Shown: piece by piece, positions 11,146 to 22,830 of the stretch
Layout of the letters: each line of letters starts with the position of its first letter
How positions within the stretch are numbered: position 1 is the stretch's first letter
Origin: Saccoglossus kowalevskii
Taxonomy: Eukaryota > Hemichordata > Enteropneusta > Harrimaniidae
DNA length: 30,975 nt
Direction of reading: 5' to 3'
NCBI RefSeq assembly: GCF_000003605.2
Contig: NW_003153752.1
Coordinates: forward strand, 1-30,975
Made by a program: the position numbers and the translations under genes
The notes under the pieces: model-generated
Told to the model about the DNA's origin: nothing
Seen by the model: the letters and a program-made list of their open reading frames with translations, nothing else
The model's database searches: none

Positions 11146-11800
11146 TCAATATGGCGACAAACACGGGGATTTTGCTGTAGTTTCCCCTTTTCCGCGGTTT
11201 GGTCGTGAAATCGACCAATTTATAACCATCGTCCTCAAAATAATTGATGAAAATGTTTCAGAACCCATCGACAGTACAAAATTGAGGCGAAAATAATGAA
11301 AAACGGCTGTTACGGCTCGACCTGAATTCCGGTCGGTAAAAGGTACCTCCATGAATAGGGTAACTCGCATGGGATGGAACTGTATCTCTCTGGTTTCGCG
11401 TTAACACCACGACGAACGAAACACCCGACAGCGAAACCAAGCGAGCTACAGAACTGCAGCTAACCTCCGACGCAAAATAACAAGCGTGATTGCTTGAGAT
11501 CCATCATTGAATAAATACTAACAAAATTGCTTCAATTTTCACAATATCATATCATACACACACTGTCAGTTGACTAAAGTTGTCTCTCGTTTTTTTTACC
11601 AAGAAACGAATCTATAAATACATAATATACTTACCAATAACAACTCCGAAATCTTCACGCTGACGAAAAACAAAATAGCGACCATAACAAAAACAATTGC
11701 ACTCGCGTAATCTTGCACATGTTACAATGAATTTGATTGGCTGCTGTTTTTCTCGTAAATTGTGAGACCGGGACGAGAGTTCCTATGCTGGTTGTCTAGA
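11146..11800. other. GC- and CpG-richer interval, promoter-like
   Basis: CpG dinucleotides are much more frequent than in the surrounding DNA between about 11150 and 11460. The block starts with CAATATGGCGACAAAC, similar to a YY1-type ATGGCG context. Two overlapping minus-strand frames (60 and 74 codons) and broken plus-strand frames have no known domain. It may be the old promoter or 5' end of a lost gene, or part of a dispersed repeat; neither can be shown here. Confidence 0.25.
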
Positions 11801-12904
11801 TCCAGGTGGCTTTCACAAACAATAATTGCAGAAAAATAATTGTAACATCAAAAAATAATTAAAATAATTAATAATTATAGTAAATAATTAAAATAAATAA
11901 TAATTATAGTAATTATATAAAAAAATAAGCCAACAAGGATCTTATTTTAATCACAGATTGCGTACTGAGTGAAGATAAAAAAGAATTTACAGTTACCATT
12001 GAATATCGTGTATATTGTTTTCAGTACTACTAGTTCCATACGATAAAGATGAATAGCACCAATGATATAATAACAATTAGTATATTATCTATATATAATG
12101 TTCACAGTTTTCAATTTATATAAGTTGATTGGGACACGAAGGTTAGCAACTGTTAACCCCTTAAACCGTTTCTAATTGATGAATATAGCCCAAATGATAT
12201 AGATATATAGAAAAAGTTGTCATATTGTCTGTCAAAAATTGAGAAATATATAATCCCGTGAATCGTAGTATATTCAATTTTATTCGAGACTTGAGACAAT
12301 AACCTTGCAGTCATTGGCGATCCAGGTTTTAACGCGTCTCGTTCATACAGAAGGCTCCTATAGAATAAAGAGTACAACGATTAGTAAACACACCATTTAC
12401 TTTGAACACTACCTCCAAGCTATAAAAAATACTTTGCATGATCTTTAAACGTTTTTGCTTAGCGTAGAGGATCACGTGCGTGCATGATCGACGCTGCGCA
12501 TCGGACGGCGCACTCTATTCGCGCTTTCGACATGAAATGCGGTATCACCCAACACACTGACGGTGTCTAATGAATAAAAGCGGTCAAAGGACAAACTGCT
12601 CTCTGATTTCGTAGCCAATATTGCCTGATTGTAAGTAGTTTCGCGGCATTGGTGTGCCATTGTACACTCGATTAGTGCGACTTTCACACCATTTTACATA
12701 GAATTGACGATTCATTCAACGCTGTGGTTTTGTACCTTGCAAGTAGTTGATATTCCATTTCCGGTGACTTCAATACGGAATGAATGAGCATCAAGTTAAA
12801 CAAATCTCTCTGGGTAAAAACAGACAACGTACCTTACCATCAAATATTCAATTTTGTGTGCGACTATGGAAAATATTTAATATTAAAAATTATGCTAATT
12901 CAAT
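11801..12904. other. AT-rich intergenic sequence with a simple AATAATTA-rich tract
   Basis: 11820-11935 is nearly pure A/T with reiterated AATAATTA and TTATAGTAA words. The remainder, including a CpG-richer patch at 12470-12700, shows no supported gene. Confidence 0.4.
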
Positions 12905-14640
12905 AAATCATTGATAAAAGGCCTGAAACCTGAAGAAGGCCAGATACTACTAAATCAGCCTCATTATGTGCACCAGTCCTTCCACTTCCCTTCAGCATTG
13001 ACCCAATGTATTTCAACGCTGTCAACTCAGTATGTAACCTACCGAACATTAGTACAAACTTATTCACCCCATATTTATTTCTGGCCAGTGTCACATTATT
13101 TGTTTTGCCAATGTGTAAAATGGTGGCAACACTGTGTGTTTGATCTCACAGAAGTGGCAGCAAAGCATTGATGCTGGTCGCATTGATGAATCATATTCAA
13201 GTCTGATTTCTTCTTGGAAAAGACTGGGGGATGTTAATATGACTCTGGAGGATCAGAAACCTTTTTTATCCGATTCTTTGTAATAACACAGGGCAAAGTA
13301 CAAGCTTTGTTTTAATTCTCTAAACATGGCTGCTGGAAAAATGAAATGCTTGTGCCGTGGATCTGTTTGGTGTTGTTATTGATGGGTTGCAGTCTGTGTT
13401 GTCAAGAGCAGATGACACACACCTCTGTCTTCCACATATTGGTTTACAACATTCTCACCCAGCTGTCTAGATATTTCCAACAATCTGCCATACGATATGC
13501 TGATTTCATTCTCATGTGTTCCATCTACTTGGAGTAACAGTTGTACTGTACCTGTTTCGCTGTGGCCACATCTGACTGCACAATACCATGGTCCAGATGG
13601 GACACTATGTCCACCCCATGCTCAATACTGCAAACAAAGTGCAGAAGAGTTCGGGAAATGACTTCGTTTTCAATCTCTTTCTGGAACACCTGACTGAATT
13701 TTGAGCCAACACTCTTTGCCAGATGATACCAGATGATTAACTTTCTCGTATTCATTAGCATCAGACAGAATTTACATCTTTTCTGAATGCTAAAAGAACA
13801 TCTCGCCCTTCAAGCTCAGGGATCCTAAAGAGTAACTGATCCTTTAACCTAGTGAATTCCACATTTAGTTGTTGTATCTGACACATTTATAATGAGGCTA
13901 GATCAGCAAGTCTAAATATCACATGTGTTGTTTATGTACCAGCAAACTTGCTAACTTTCTTGCTATAATATAGATGACATACTCGAAATGAAAACGTTTT
14001 TCCCATTGACTACTGTAATTATCCTCTTTATCGCATTGAGATGTGATCTCTCCAAGTAGTATAAATCTGTCAAGCATTGATGGCGGTACTTCAGTTCTTG
14101 GGCAACGACAACACCAGAACTTAACTTTGCTAGAAACTGTCCATTGTTTAGGAACCTGAACACACTTTTATACATTGATTAACCCTTCCATTTACCTGCA
14201 CGGTCATTTTGCATTTTAAATTTCATATTTTATATTCTTCTTCACATAAGAAGCACTGTATTTGTGTAGGCTCGGAGATCCTGCCCACGTTTCTCCTTTT
14301 GCGCCCGATGTACTGGCGTAACTGCTCTTTTCTATGATTTTGTCAGTTCTGTATTATTGAACAAACGTTGGGAGATGTTGTGATATCTTGTTTTATTTCG
14401 TATTAATGTGATTTCCATTCCCTGTCCTTCATCTTGCCGTGCTGGATTGAATGGTATCGAGATATAATTGAAAGCACCACACAATAGAAAACCTTGTGCT
14501 ATTTTACTACATTCAGCATAGTCCTGTTTTCCCTTGAATGAGCTGAAAGGTGAAATCAATGTTTCATAACTTTTGTCGAACTGACAAAGGCAGCATTTAC
14601 TCCAGTCAGTGTTTTGTTTTGGCATTGAGAGCAAGTCTTT
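12905..14640 (-). pseudogene. Decayed copy of a multicopy invertebrate protein family with an N-terminal DW-C-x2-C finger
   Basis: Blocks appear in order on the minus strand in shifting frames. 14634-14332 gives NTDWSKCCLCQFDKSYETLI, then EGQGMEITLIRNKTRYHNIS, a putative Cys-Cys...His finger. 14175-13963 gives FLAKLSSGVVVAQELKYRHQ then CLTDLYYLERSHLNAIKR. About 13920-13760 gives FRLADLASL and LEGRDVLLAFRKDVNSV. 13761-13525 gives TLLHFVCSIEHGVDI and QVQYNCYSK. About 13490-13340 gives ISYGRLLEISRQLGENVV and, in another frame, a CNPSITT block. 13094-12900 gives NKFVLMFGRLHTELTALKYI. I recognise this series from large uncharacterised proteins present in many copies in cnidarians and molluscs; they are thought to be mobile-element derived, but their biochemical role is not known to me. 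Multiple stops and shifts, and loss of the C-terminus, mean this copy is dead. Confidence 0.6.
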
Positions 14641-15444
14641 GTAGTGGTGTAAGCCGGGCCGGGTTTAATCTTTTTACCACCCTTGGTCACTTCCACAAAA
14701 GTTGAGAAATGGCAGCCGTATCGGATTTATTGATGGCCAGCACTTGTTCTGAAAAAGTTCCTTACAGAAAATATTAATACCAAATGTCACCATATCAACT
14801 GAACAATTCAGACAAATAACGAAATTTAGCTGCTCCACTATCTCCAATTAATAGACAGACATTAGCCTAATACCAAGGCTGTTCACAGTCAGGCCTTCCT
14901 AGATTAAACATAGTGTATCTCTCACTAAAACAATTATTCAACTCCAGTGTATTGTTTACCTCTATTGTGTGACAATCAATATAACCATATAACGGCAACT
15001 GTTAACAAATGTTTAACCGATAGGACCCAAGGCTATTTTTAAAATACAAATGACGAGTGCAAATTCCATCTTGTACAGCTATTATAATTGTTTAACTGTG
15101 TCGTGAAAATAACTTCCCAATTGTTCGCTAAAATGTTGTGTCACGAAAATTAAGACAGCGTGTAATACAGGCGAGGGTTTTGGAAGAGTGATTCGGGAAT
15201 AAATCCTCATTTCGAAGAAGTTTCAAGGCATGGTCCTGAAACCTAATATTTTATGACAGTTCTAAAGTTAGACATTATGCAGGTGCACCGCCTGTTTGAT
15301 TTTATACTTTACTTTAATAGCCTTGCAACGATATGCAACGGAGGTTGTATGAGTTTGAACATTTGTAACACCATACTTCTCTAAGATACTCATATACAGT
15401 TTCGCCAATGACAGGCAGACAGACGTGTGTTTTTCAAACGACAT
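14641..15444. other. Unassigned spacer between the decayed finger-family copy and the TRAF gene
   Basis: The first 100 bases read on the minus strand as KPGPAYTTTKTC, possibly more of the decayed neighbour. The rest shows no supported gene, and nothing that continues the TRAF MATH domain. Confidence 0.3.
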
Positions 15445-15535
15445 GTTCCTAACTTATTGTTCCGTGGTCACTTGGGAAATCTACATTAACCCTTATGTTT
15501 CTGTTTATACGAAGTGATCTGTCATGTTATATTAC
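15445..15535. repeat. Dispersed repeat copy A, ending at the assembly gap
   Basis: GTTCCGTGGTCACTTGGGAA, then TCTACATTAACCCTTATGTT and GTTTATACGAAGTGATCTGT, match 23387-23475 with scattered substitutions in the same orientation. The copy runs into the N tract. Confidence 0.6.
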
Positions 15536-15585
15536 NNNNNNNNNNNNNNNNNNNNNNNNNNNNNNNNNNNNNNNNNNNNNNNNNN
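15536..15585. other. Assembly gap of 50 Ns
   Basis: Fifty consecutive Ns. The round number suggests a placeholder, so the true missing length is unknown. It interrupts the last visible TRAF exon. Confidence 0.98.
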
Positions 15586-18500
15586 GGGCCGATATGAGCC
15601 TTTGTGGCCTATTTTATTTTGTTTAATTGTTGAAACCAATATTTCATATTTTTGGTAATCGTTATTCCACGGCAGGCTAGGGGATCTCATTCTCTCATGG
15701 TTTCCTTTGCCCATTCCATCTCCATTCAGATATATTCGAGCACACATCTTGTAACCTTGGCGACTGGTAAAGAAGCAAGGCGAATAGATAGATGTAGTAA
15801 GCCCAGATATGGCGGCGTTTCTCTTGCGATTGAAGTCGGAAATTTTCCATACCAATACACCATCGTATGAAGCCATCTCCAGCGACTGTATTCGCAGATC
15901 TTGTTCAGCTAGAGTTACATCTTTCAGCGCAATGATACGGTCTTGGGATTTGATTTTTCTTTCGAGAGACTCTATCCGACCTCTGGTTTTAATGCGTTCT
16001 CTCTCCATGGCCTGTACAACATGTGCATCTGTTTCAATTTGACCATTGAGTACAGTGATATTCGCCTCGTTTGCGACAAATTCAGTACTGAGTGTGGTTA
16101 GCTTGTTATTTATCTCTACAATCATCCTATCTTTCTGTTTTATTTGTTCCTTGTCAAATTCACCTCGAGCCGAGCAGCCTCGATATGCATTTTGCAGAAT
16201 TTGTGGTATGTCGGTTTCTATCTTTGAGCAACTCTTCTCAATCTCTTCTATTTTTTCCACCTGTGTTTCACACTTCTCTAACAGTTGCTGCACCACTTTT
16301 TTATTTTCTCTTGTATTTTTAACCAATGCATTTGTGTTTAGATATGCCTTCAGCAAATATTGTTGGTGATCAGGCAGTTCAGTTTCCAAATGCGCATTCA
16401 TACATTCAGCTGGAATCTAAAAATGTAAATCAAATAATATTATGATAACAAGTTTAGTAACAAATACCCTATTTCTAGATTTTGATGTATACATGATTAA
16501 CCAGGGTCTTTTGGGTTATCACACGTGAATCACAGAACAGTTTTGTGATATGATGCCTATCTTGTTTGTATTGTAGCATGATTAACATCCAATATTTGTT
16601 ACACCCGCTGTTTGTTATTAACATGGATATACTGACATACCTTACTATTGTCGTTTGCCCGTAAGCTATAAATAGCTCTATTTCAAAATTCGGATTATTA
16701 ATGGCGGGCGATTACAGAAAAACAAATATCGTCTGTGTCAATGATGTTTTTTAAGCCATTCACGTTCTTTGTTACTAGGAAGCGCTACTATTAGAGACGG
16801 TGTATTCATTGTTGCAAAAGAAGTTGTGGAATTCCGGGGAAAAAAGTCAGTCATCACCCTAACATTATGTATTTGATTCGAATAACTATAATTAACATGT
16901 TCATGTCATACTGAAGTTAAACCCCTACTGTGGAATGACTACATACCATTGCTTCACATCCGATGGCGTTGTAAGTGCAAGGTATTATTTTCACTTCACA
17001 GTCTCCATTAGTTGGGTCTTGATGTTGTTTTAACTATGAAAAATAACAATAACCAAAGTATATTATCAGTGTTTTTACACAGTTTATCCGCAGTTTGTCA
17101 AATAATCAGTACAATATATTTCAAATGACTACAGAATAAAATTATACATATAGTTATTAAGACTATCCTTTCTAAATTGACATAATTTCAAATCAAGTCT
17201 GTGGGATTGTTGAATGCACTCCTTGGTCTCACCTCTTCTCGCAAAAAATCAGCAAGTCCACAATGCTGACATTTTACAGGATATTGCGGACACTCATTCA
17301 TGTGATGTTTCTAAAAAAACAATTCATGGTTGTATGTAATCATTGTTATTATCATTCCAATAAATAACATAACAACTTAAAAATCTCTCTCCTAACCATA
17401 TTATGATCACTCAAGTTCAAATTAAAACAAAAGAAAATTTTTTCACATTGTGCTATGAAAATAACTAGTATTATCAACAAATATCTTTCTGCCGATTTCA
17501 AGTACAAGGCGTTCCCCTCGCACGGACAAGTAATATTTAGTTGACAACCTCGTACACTCAGTTTTATGTGAGTATTATTCGAACATACTTCACCTAATGA
17601 CATCACACAATGAAATAAACTCTTGAAAATGTGTTTACAAAAAAATAGGGCTAATCTGCACTGGCTCGGAAGGTTGTAAATGATTAGCTAGTTTGAATTT
17701 CTAATTTGCATAACATTACTGAGAATGAACGTGCATTCAACGCCACAAGTCTTTTGTTTTTTTAGCCAATCAGAATTCATCTTCCGAGCCAGGGCAGATC
17801 AGCAGAAAAAATAGCTAGATCGCTATATTGAAAATGGAAAACGCATGTAACGCATGAATTAGAAAACATCCTGTCACGCATTAGCATTTTCGTCACAAAA
17901 ATAACAACCATTGGCGTTAGTATTTATAGAAATGTACGTAGTGATTATTCTATGGATTTGCATCACAAACACATTACTAAACGTAAAATACGAAATGTGG
18001 CTTACAGTTGATATGACACCAAATTACAGAAAGTAGTAGTTTACCTCAACAATCTGACTTCATTAACAACTGAGTAAAATGAAATTTAAATTCAACTCTT
18101 AAGTTGCAGTATTGTACTAAACTATGATTCAATGTAATTTGTGGATGTATATACTTACTTCGAGCTTCTTGAAAACAGTCTCCTCTTTGCAGTATTGGCA
18201 GAGTACAATACGCATCAAACACTCATTTTCAAGATGACTGGCTAAAATACTTCTAATAATCATCACGGCGCATTCACGATTGAAACACAAAATAAACTGC
18301 CAGTCACACACCTCGAAATGATTCTAAGTGAGATGACCGTAAGTATAATTTTTTACCATGTAATTTAATTAGGTTCAAGGATAACATGTTCTAATTTAAC
18401 TAACGATTGATATGTTAAATATTGATATTTATTTTTCATAGTAAAACAGTAGTAGGAATATCAAGACTCGCAACTGAACAGACAATACACCGTACCCAAT

Positions 18501-19570
18501 AAACAGAGAATACATCATACCTCATAATCTGCAAAGTTGCCTTTCCACATGCATTTATCATTGTAACACTCCACATACATGGTACTTAATTCACGCTTGA
18601 TTGCTCTGTCTCGAAAGATCTAACGAGTTAAATCGATTTGGGTGAAAACAATTAATTAACGATTTAATTTCAATATATCTGGTTAAACGACACAATTTTA
18701 TAGAAAAAATACAAGGAAACGTTTTGTCGCAAAAAAGTTACTAATAACATTGAAGGATTGGCGTGTTAAGTTCTATAATAGAAGTTTACACCGAAGTACT
18801 ACGCTATATTCGCGTTGCCATGTAAACGAAAGGTGGCATTGCTTTCCATAAACTAGCTTAAATATTTTTGAATCAATACGTAATAGTATTAGAAATTTCA
18901 GAAATACTACTCGTGATATTATCGATCATTCACATCTCTGAGACACCACATTTATCTCTGTGCAGCCGCGACTAATATCTAATCATTATCATTTGATAAT
19001 AATAAATTTAAATCATTCTTAGGCAATGCAAATCCAGTGTGATTAGATATATTATTCATATAACCTCTTCTGATGATATTACATAGTTCTCGTCGTGCTC
19101 ATCACTACATGCCTGACAGCCATGGTTTCCAGGCTTGCTGAGAAAATAAAACAGAGCGAATAAATTTACTAATTTAGATACCAAGCAATATTACATGTGT
19201 TTCTACACTTGTTATCATTTCACTAAGACAACATTTGCATGCATGCATTAACGTAAAGTTATAGCATTCGATTAACTATATATAGCTGTACACACACTAC
19301 AGCTACAATTTGTGAGCTGTTTTTTTCTAAAAAACACACTACTATATTAACAAAACGTTAATGAATTGTTCCTGTTTTTATTGTAAACAACCACAACAAA
19401 TATGTTACCCGCAAAAAAGACTGTCACCTTAAAATATCTTCCACACAACCGTTACAGTATCGATGGCCACAGAATGTTTGCACTGCATCACGTAATATCA
19501 ATTTGCAGTATGTGCACACGTATTTGTCGCTAATTGGATTCCTAAAAATAAGTTTCGAATAGCCAGTCAT
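15586..19570 (-). CDS. TRAF-family adaptor / E3 ubiquitin ligase, 3' end missing at gap
   Basis: Likely a cytoplasmic adaptor that couples TNF-receptor or Toll/IL-1-receptor-type signals to ubiquitin-dependent NF-kB and MAPK pathways, as known for TRAFs. Exons (minus): 19570-19428, 19137-19065, 18619-18521, 18323-18159, 17310-17233, 17033-16947, 16416 to the gap; all introns are GT-AG and the frame is open throughout (492 residues visible). Start ATG at 19570 gives MTGYSKLIFRNPISDKYVC. RING: C19, C22, C34, H36, C39, C42, C55, C58. TRAF zinc fingers: C90/C95/H107/C111, C118/C123/H135/C140, C147/C150/H163/C167, C174/C177/H190/C198, C205/C212/H224. A coiled coil spans roughly residues 230-395. 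MATH starts YDGVLVWKISDF at 399 and runs to NGDGMGKGNH (446-455). After residue 455 the family pattern is lost (15586-15696). Closest in style to TRAF2/3/5, but orthology cannot be fixed by eye. Confidence 0.9.
17649..17805. mobile_element. MITE with 9-bp target duplication in a TRAF intron
   Basis: A 157-bp segment is bounded by identical AAAAAATAG copies at 17640-17648 and 17806-17814. Its ends are inverted repeats: CTAATCTGCACTGGCTCGGA on the left against CTGATCTGCCCTGGCTCGGA read from the right. It has no coding capacity. Duplications of 8-9 bp are typical of hAT and Mutator-like elements; which one is not determinable. It lies in the intron between the exons at 18159-18323 and 17233-17310, well away from the splice sites. 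Confidence 0.75.
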
Positions 19571-20076
19571 CTTGACATTGATGGTAGTTTAGCTAAGGAA
19601 AAGCAAAGGAAATATAGAAAACTTAACAATAACATTATAATGATAGAATTTGATTATTTTGCATACCACCTATTTCATTTATGGCGTTTCAACGGTCACA
19701 GAGAAATATGTAAGAAACACAAATAATACAGGTATAAACAAAAGAACCGTCAATAAATGGGAAATATCTCACTGTAAAGAATGAAAAAAACATGAGATAA
19801 TAAACTGGTAGCCTAAGTAATATGAATTGATAGTGAATATAATAATTTGATATGACACACTTGATATTAAACACCTTCAATACCCATTATATTTTACAAT
19901 TAGTGGTTACGATTTGATATAAACACTAGTGTTATTATATCATGTAATGGAATGTAGGGACATTGAATCATGCTGGATTATGTTATGATCGGAGCACAGA
20001 TAAAACTTTTCACCGTGAACTTTCTTTTTGGCCCCGGTGGTATTCACTGAAGTGGATAAACTAGTTCGTTTAAATG
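19571..20076. other. 5' flank of the TRAF gene
   Basis: Upstream region of the minus-strand TRAF start, AT-rich. No convincing TATA box or initiator can be singled out, and no other gene is seen. A non-coding first exon could lie here but is not detectable by eye. Confidence 0.35.
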
Positions 20077-21072
20077 TTAGGTAAATGTGTAATGATTTAC
20101 ATCTCTATGGGTTATGTTGCAAAAACAGCTCTGAACTAATTGTGGTTTCTGATTTACAGTTGTTTGAACTGAGTCAGATGTGAAATGGAACCAGTTGAGT
20201 GTCGCGCAGTGATCCGGTTTTTGTATTTGAAAGAACGCACACCAAATTAGACTTTTGATGAAATGAAAGAAACTTATGGTGTTGATGCCCCGTCATATGA
20301 CCTTGTAAAACGTCGGAAGTCTGTGGAAACAGCTCCAAGATCTGGTCGTCCCTCTTCTGCCATTGATGAGGCATCTGTCCGTCAAGTTGAGGCAGCCATT
20401 TTCGAAAATCGACGCATTACTGTTCGCCAAATTTGCATAGGCGTCCGCCAGATGGATTCCCAGGTTGCTCACACCTTTCCAGAAGCAGGAACGCGTCGAG
20501 TGCTCGAGGATGAATTTGTAGATGTGCCAAGAAGAGGAGTCAAAGTTTTTAAAAAAGCCTGATTACACAGGGTGAAATTTGGATTCATCAATATGATCCA
20601 GAGACCAAAGCCCATTCAATGCAGTAGAAGCACTTGGACCCACCACCTCCAAAGAAGGCAAGGGTGCAGCCCGCCATTGGCAAGGTCATGCTCACAGTCT
20701 TCTGGGACCAGGACGGAGTAGTGATGACAGATTTTCTTTTGATGAAATTAAGAAAATCAAGAGGCGGGGCAAGATCAGCAAAGGTATCCTCCTCCTGCAG
20801 GACAATGCTCCGGTCCACAACTCGCATGTCGCCAGATCAGGAGCACGGGCGTGTGACTATGAAATCTTCCCCCATCCTACTTAATTTTTTGACCTTGCAC
20901 CCTCTGACTTTCATCTCTTCCCAACCATGAAGTTGTTTTTGAAAGGAAAGCGTTTCCCAGATGATGCAACCTTGATTTAGGAAGTTACGACGTGGCTGGA
21001 GGACCAACCTGAGATATAGTTGAATACGGTAGTGCATATACCGGACCAATGTTTGTCTCGGGAATTACCTGA
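20077..21072 (+). mobile_element. Decayed mariner (Tc1/mariner) transposon
   Basis: A degenerate transposase ORF (20185-21019) marks a mariner element. The outer limits are tentative: TTAGGTAA at 20077-20084 and its inverted partner TTACCTGA at 21065-21072 could be terminal-repeat remnants. I could not confirm a TA target duplication, so the ends may be off by tens of bases. Confidence 0.65.
20185..21019 (+). pseudogene. Mariner transposase, broken
   Basis: The start MEPVECRAVIRFLYLKERTP is the usual mariner N-terminus (first helix-turn-helix), followed by APRSGRPSSA and EAAIFENRRITVRQI (second helix-turn-helix). The catalytic part is recognisable in other frames: WIHQYDPETKAHS around the first Asp, PPPKKARVQPAIGKVMLTVF and WDQDGVVMTDF, LLLQDNAPVHNSHVA with the second Asp, and LAPSDFHLFP at the third Asp position, then KGKRFPDDATLI and WLEDQPEI. 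Compared with full mariners (about 345 residues) it lacks about eight residues after VKR and most of the block between the DNA-binding region and the first Asp. There are in-frame stops and several frameshifts. It is inactive. Confidence 0.85.
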
Positions 21073-22540
21073 CGGTCAATTTGAATTCCAATTTGTCAAT
21101 TCCGGCTATTGAAAACACTGTGTTTTACCACTATCTGTCACGTGATGTACTTGTGAATTATAAGACATTTGGACGACACTGTTTTCCCTAATCTGCCTTT
21201 CTAGCTAAGAACAAATAACTGCAAATATACTGCCAACAATTCGTTCATATTTGTGTAGTAACCCATGATAATAATTCGTTGCTTGCGATCGTTCATTTAA
21301 TTGGGAATAACAAATGTGTGCATGCTTAAATCAATCGATTACATGAGAAAAGATCCTACTATTAGGGAATCATATAATTAGTCATGACGCACGATTTAGT
21401 TTCGATGAAATAAAATAATCGAATGCAAAAGAATAATGTTATAATGAGCACCAGGTGTGAACAACACTGGAATTAGTGCGTTTACTCATGAGCCACTAGG
21501 AAACTTTCCTTAAAGATAACCGTTATATGTTAAATTGAGAAAAAATCTTCATCATCATGATCGTTGTTCACGGGCAGTTTTATGTTTGCTGAACGTGAAA
21601 AATCGATGCCGAGGTTGAGTACTAATTGTTAATCAACAGTGTGCATGTAAACGTTGGCACTGGTTCACTGGAATGACGCCAACCATCACCCTTTTAGATA
21701 CACTCCAATAAGTCATATGTTACCGTGATTAGCTTATTACGTGCACAGGTATTCAGTTCAGTAATATCTTCTTTACTTCATCTTATTTTAGCAATAATTT
21801 GTTTTCATGTTTTGTTTCGAACAATGCGTTGATTGGGACGATCGGTATTTTATATCTAACTTTTATTTGCGTCACAAAGGGAATCAAATTGTTATTTCTC
21901 TACCCAGGAAGGTAGTTTAACAATGTTAGGAGCTGGTGACTATCCTAAATAGAAAATGACCAATAGGTTTTAAGACCACCAATATTTGCGCAGTGTCGCG
22001 TTTATTCCCGTAAACACCGTAAATTTAAACGTGCAAGAGTTTTATCATTATTATCAAGTTTTGAATATCTTAAGTTTCGATGATTTTAAAACATATGTTA
22101 TTCCAACCTCCTATAATTATCAAACTTGTCTTTCACAAAGGACGTCGGAAACCAGCGAGCCATTTAAAACCGAATTTGTTTATTTCTGTTATCATGACAT
22201 CACAGAAGGCATTATTCAACTAAATACTATTAATAAGTTCAACAGCTCATTCATGGACCTATACTTTTAGACTGTTCAGAAAAATCTCAACAGTTCGTCT
22301 AAACGCAGATCCTAAGAACAGTTTTGTGAAATATTCTACTCTTGTTTTCACAGCGTTCTGTAGAGTTTTGTCATTCTCGTCATTCTATAGCCAGCTTCTA
22401 ACATAGCTGCGATCAAAGTCCAAATCTTGAATGTGTAGTTTAGTAGAAAAATCAATACAAAAACACGTACTATGGACCTGTTGATTTACAGTGACAACTG
22501 GTCCGTATATCACAGAAAGACAAATTCAGAAAACATATTA
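21073..22540. other. AT-rich intergenic sequence
   Basis: No supported gene. A 94-codon plus-strand frame at 21986-22270 lacks recognisable similarity and is flanked by no splice or promoter signals I can defend. Confidence 0.35.
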
Positions 22541-22559
22541 TCATTGTTGCTCTTTTTGC

Positions 22560-22830
22560 AGTGTTATTAAGCTAGCTGTGGCGGCGGCACAGGGGCGGCG
22601 CTCCCTCGAAAAAATGTTAGGGGGCGTCGCCCTTCCATTCCAAAATCGAGCTGAAATCCTTTGTGTCACAAAATTTGCCCCTCGAAATGCAGGAAATGGC
22701 GTTTCACATGATCTGGATTTCAAAATGTTTAAGGGGGAGCATACCCCCGGACCCCCTAGTAAAGTCGTGCCTTTGGTGCAAGGTTGGTGAGCAGATCTCG
22801 TCCCTCAATGTAACATTTCGTGCCGCCGCA
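22560..22830 (+). repeat. GC-rich dispersed-repeat-like segment
   Basis: A sharply GC-richer block with GGCGGCGGCACAGGGGCGGC, GGGGGCGTCGCCC and GGGGGAGCATACCCCCGGAC followed by CCCCCTAG. It stands out from the AT-rich surroundings. Similar G-run/C-run segments recur in marine invertebrate genomes as tails of DNA transposons (from memory). The 99-codon frame through it (22491-22790) looks like read-through of repeat sequence, not a gene. Confidence 0.45.

Noticed and set aside
11146-11440. CpG-rich ORFs on the minus strand as a conserved protein
   Set aside because: Two frames are open over the same bases and neither resembles a family; a promoter-like or repeat origin is at least as likely.
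12911-13537. Plus-strand frames of 63 and 86 codons
   Set aside because: They lie antisense to blocks of the decayed finger-family copy, which explains the sequence better.
15652-16369. Four plus-strand open frames of 72-107 codons
   Set aside because: They are antisense to the TRAF coiled-coil and MATH exon, whose protein sequence is clearly the real one.
21986-22270. 94-codon plus-strand ORF as a gene
   Set aside because: No similarity to a known family, and length is compatible with chance in this sequence.
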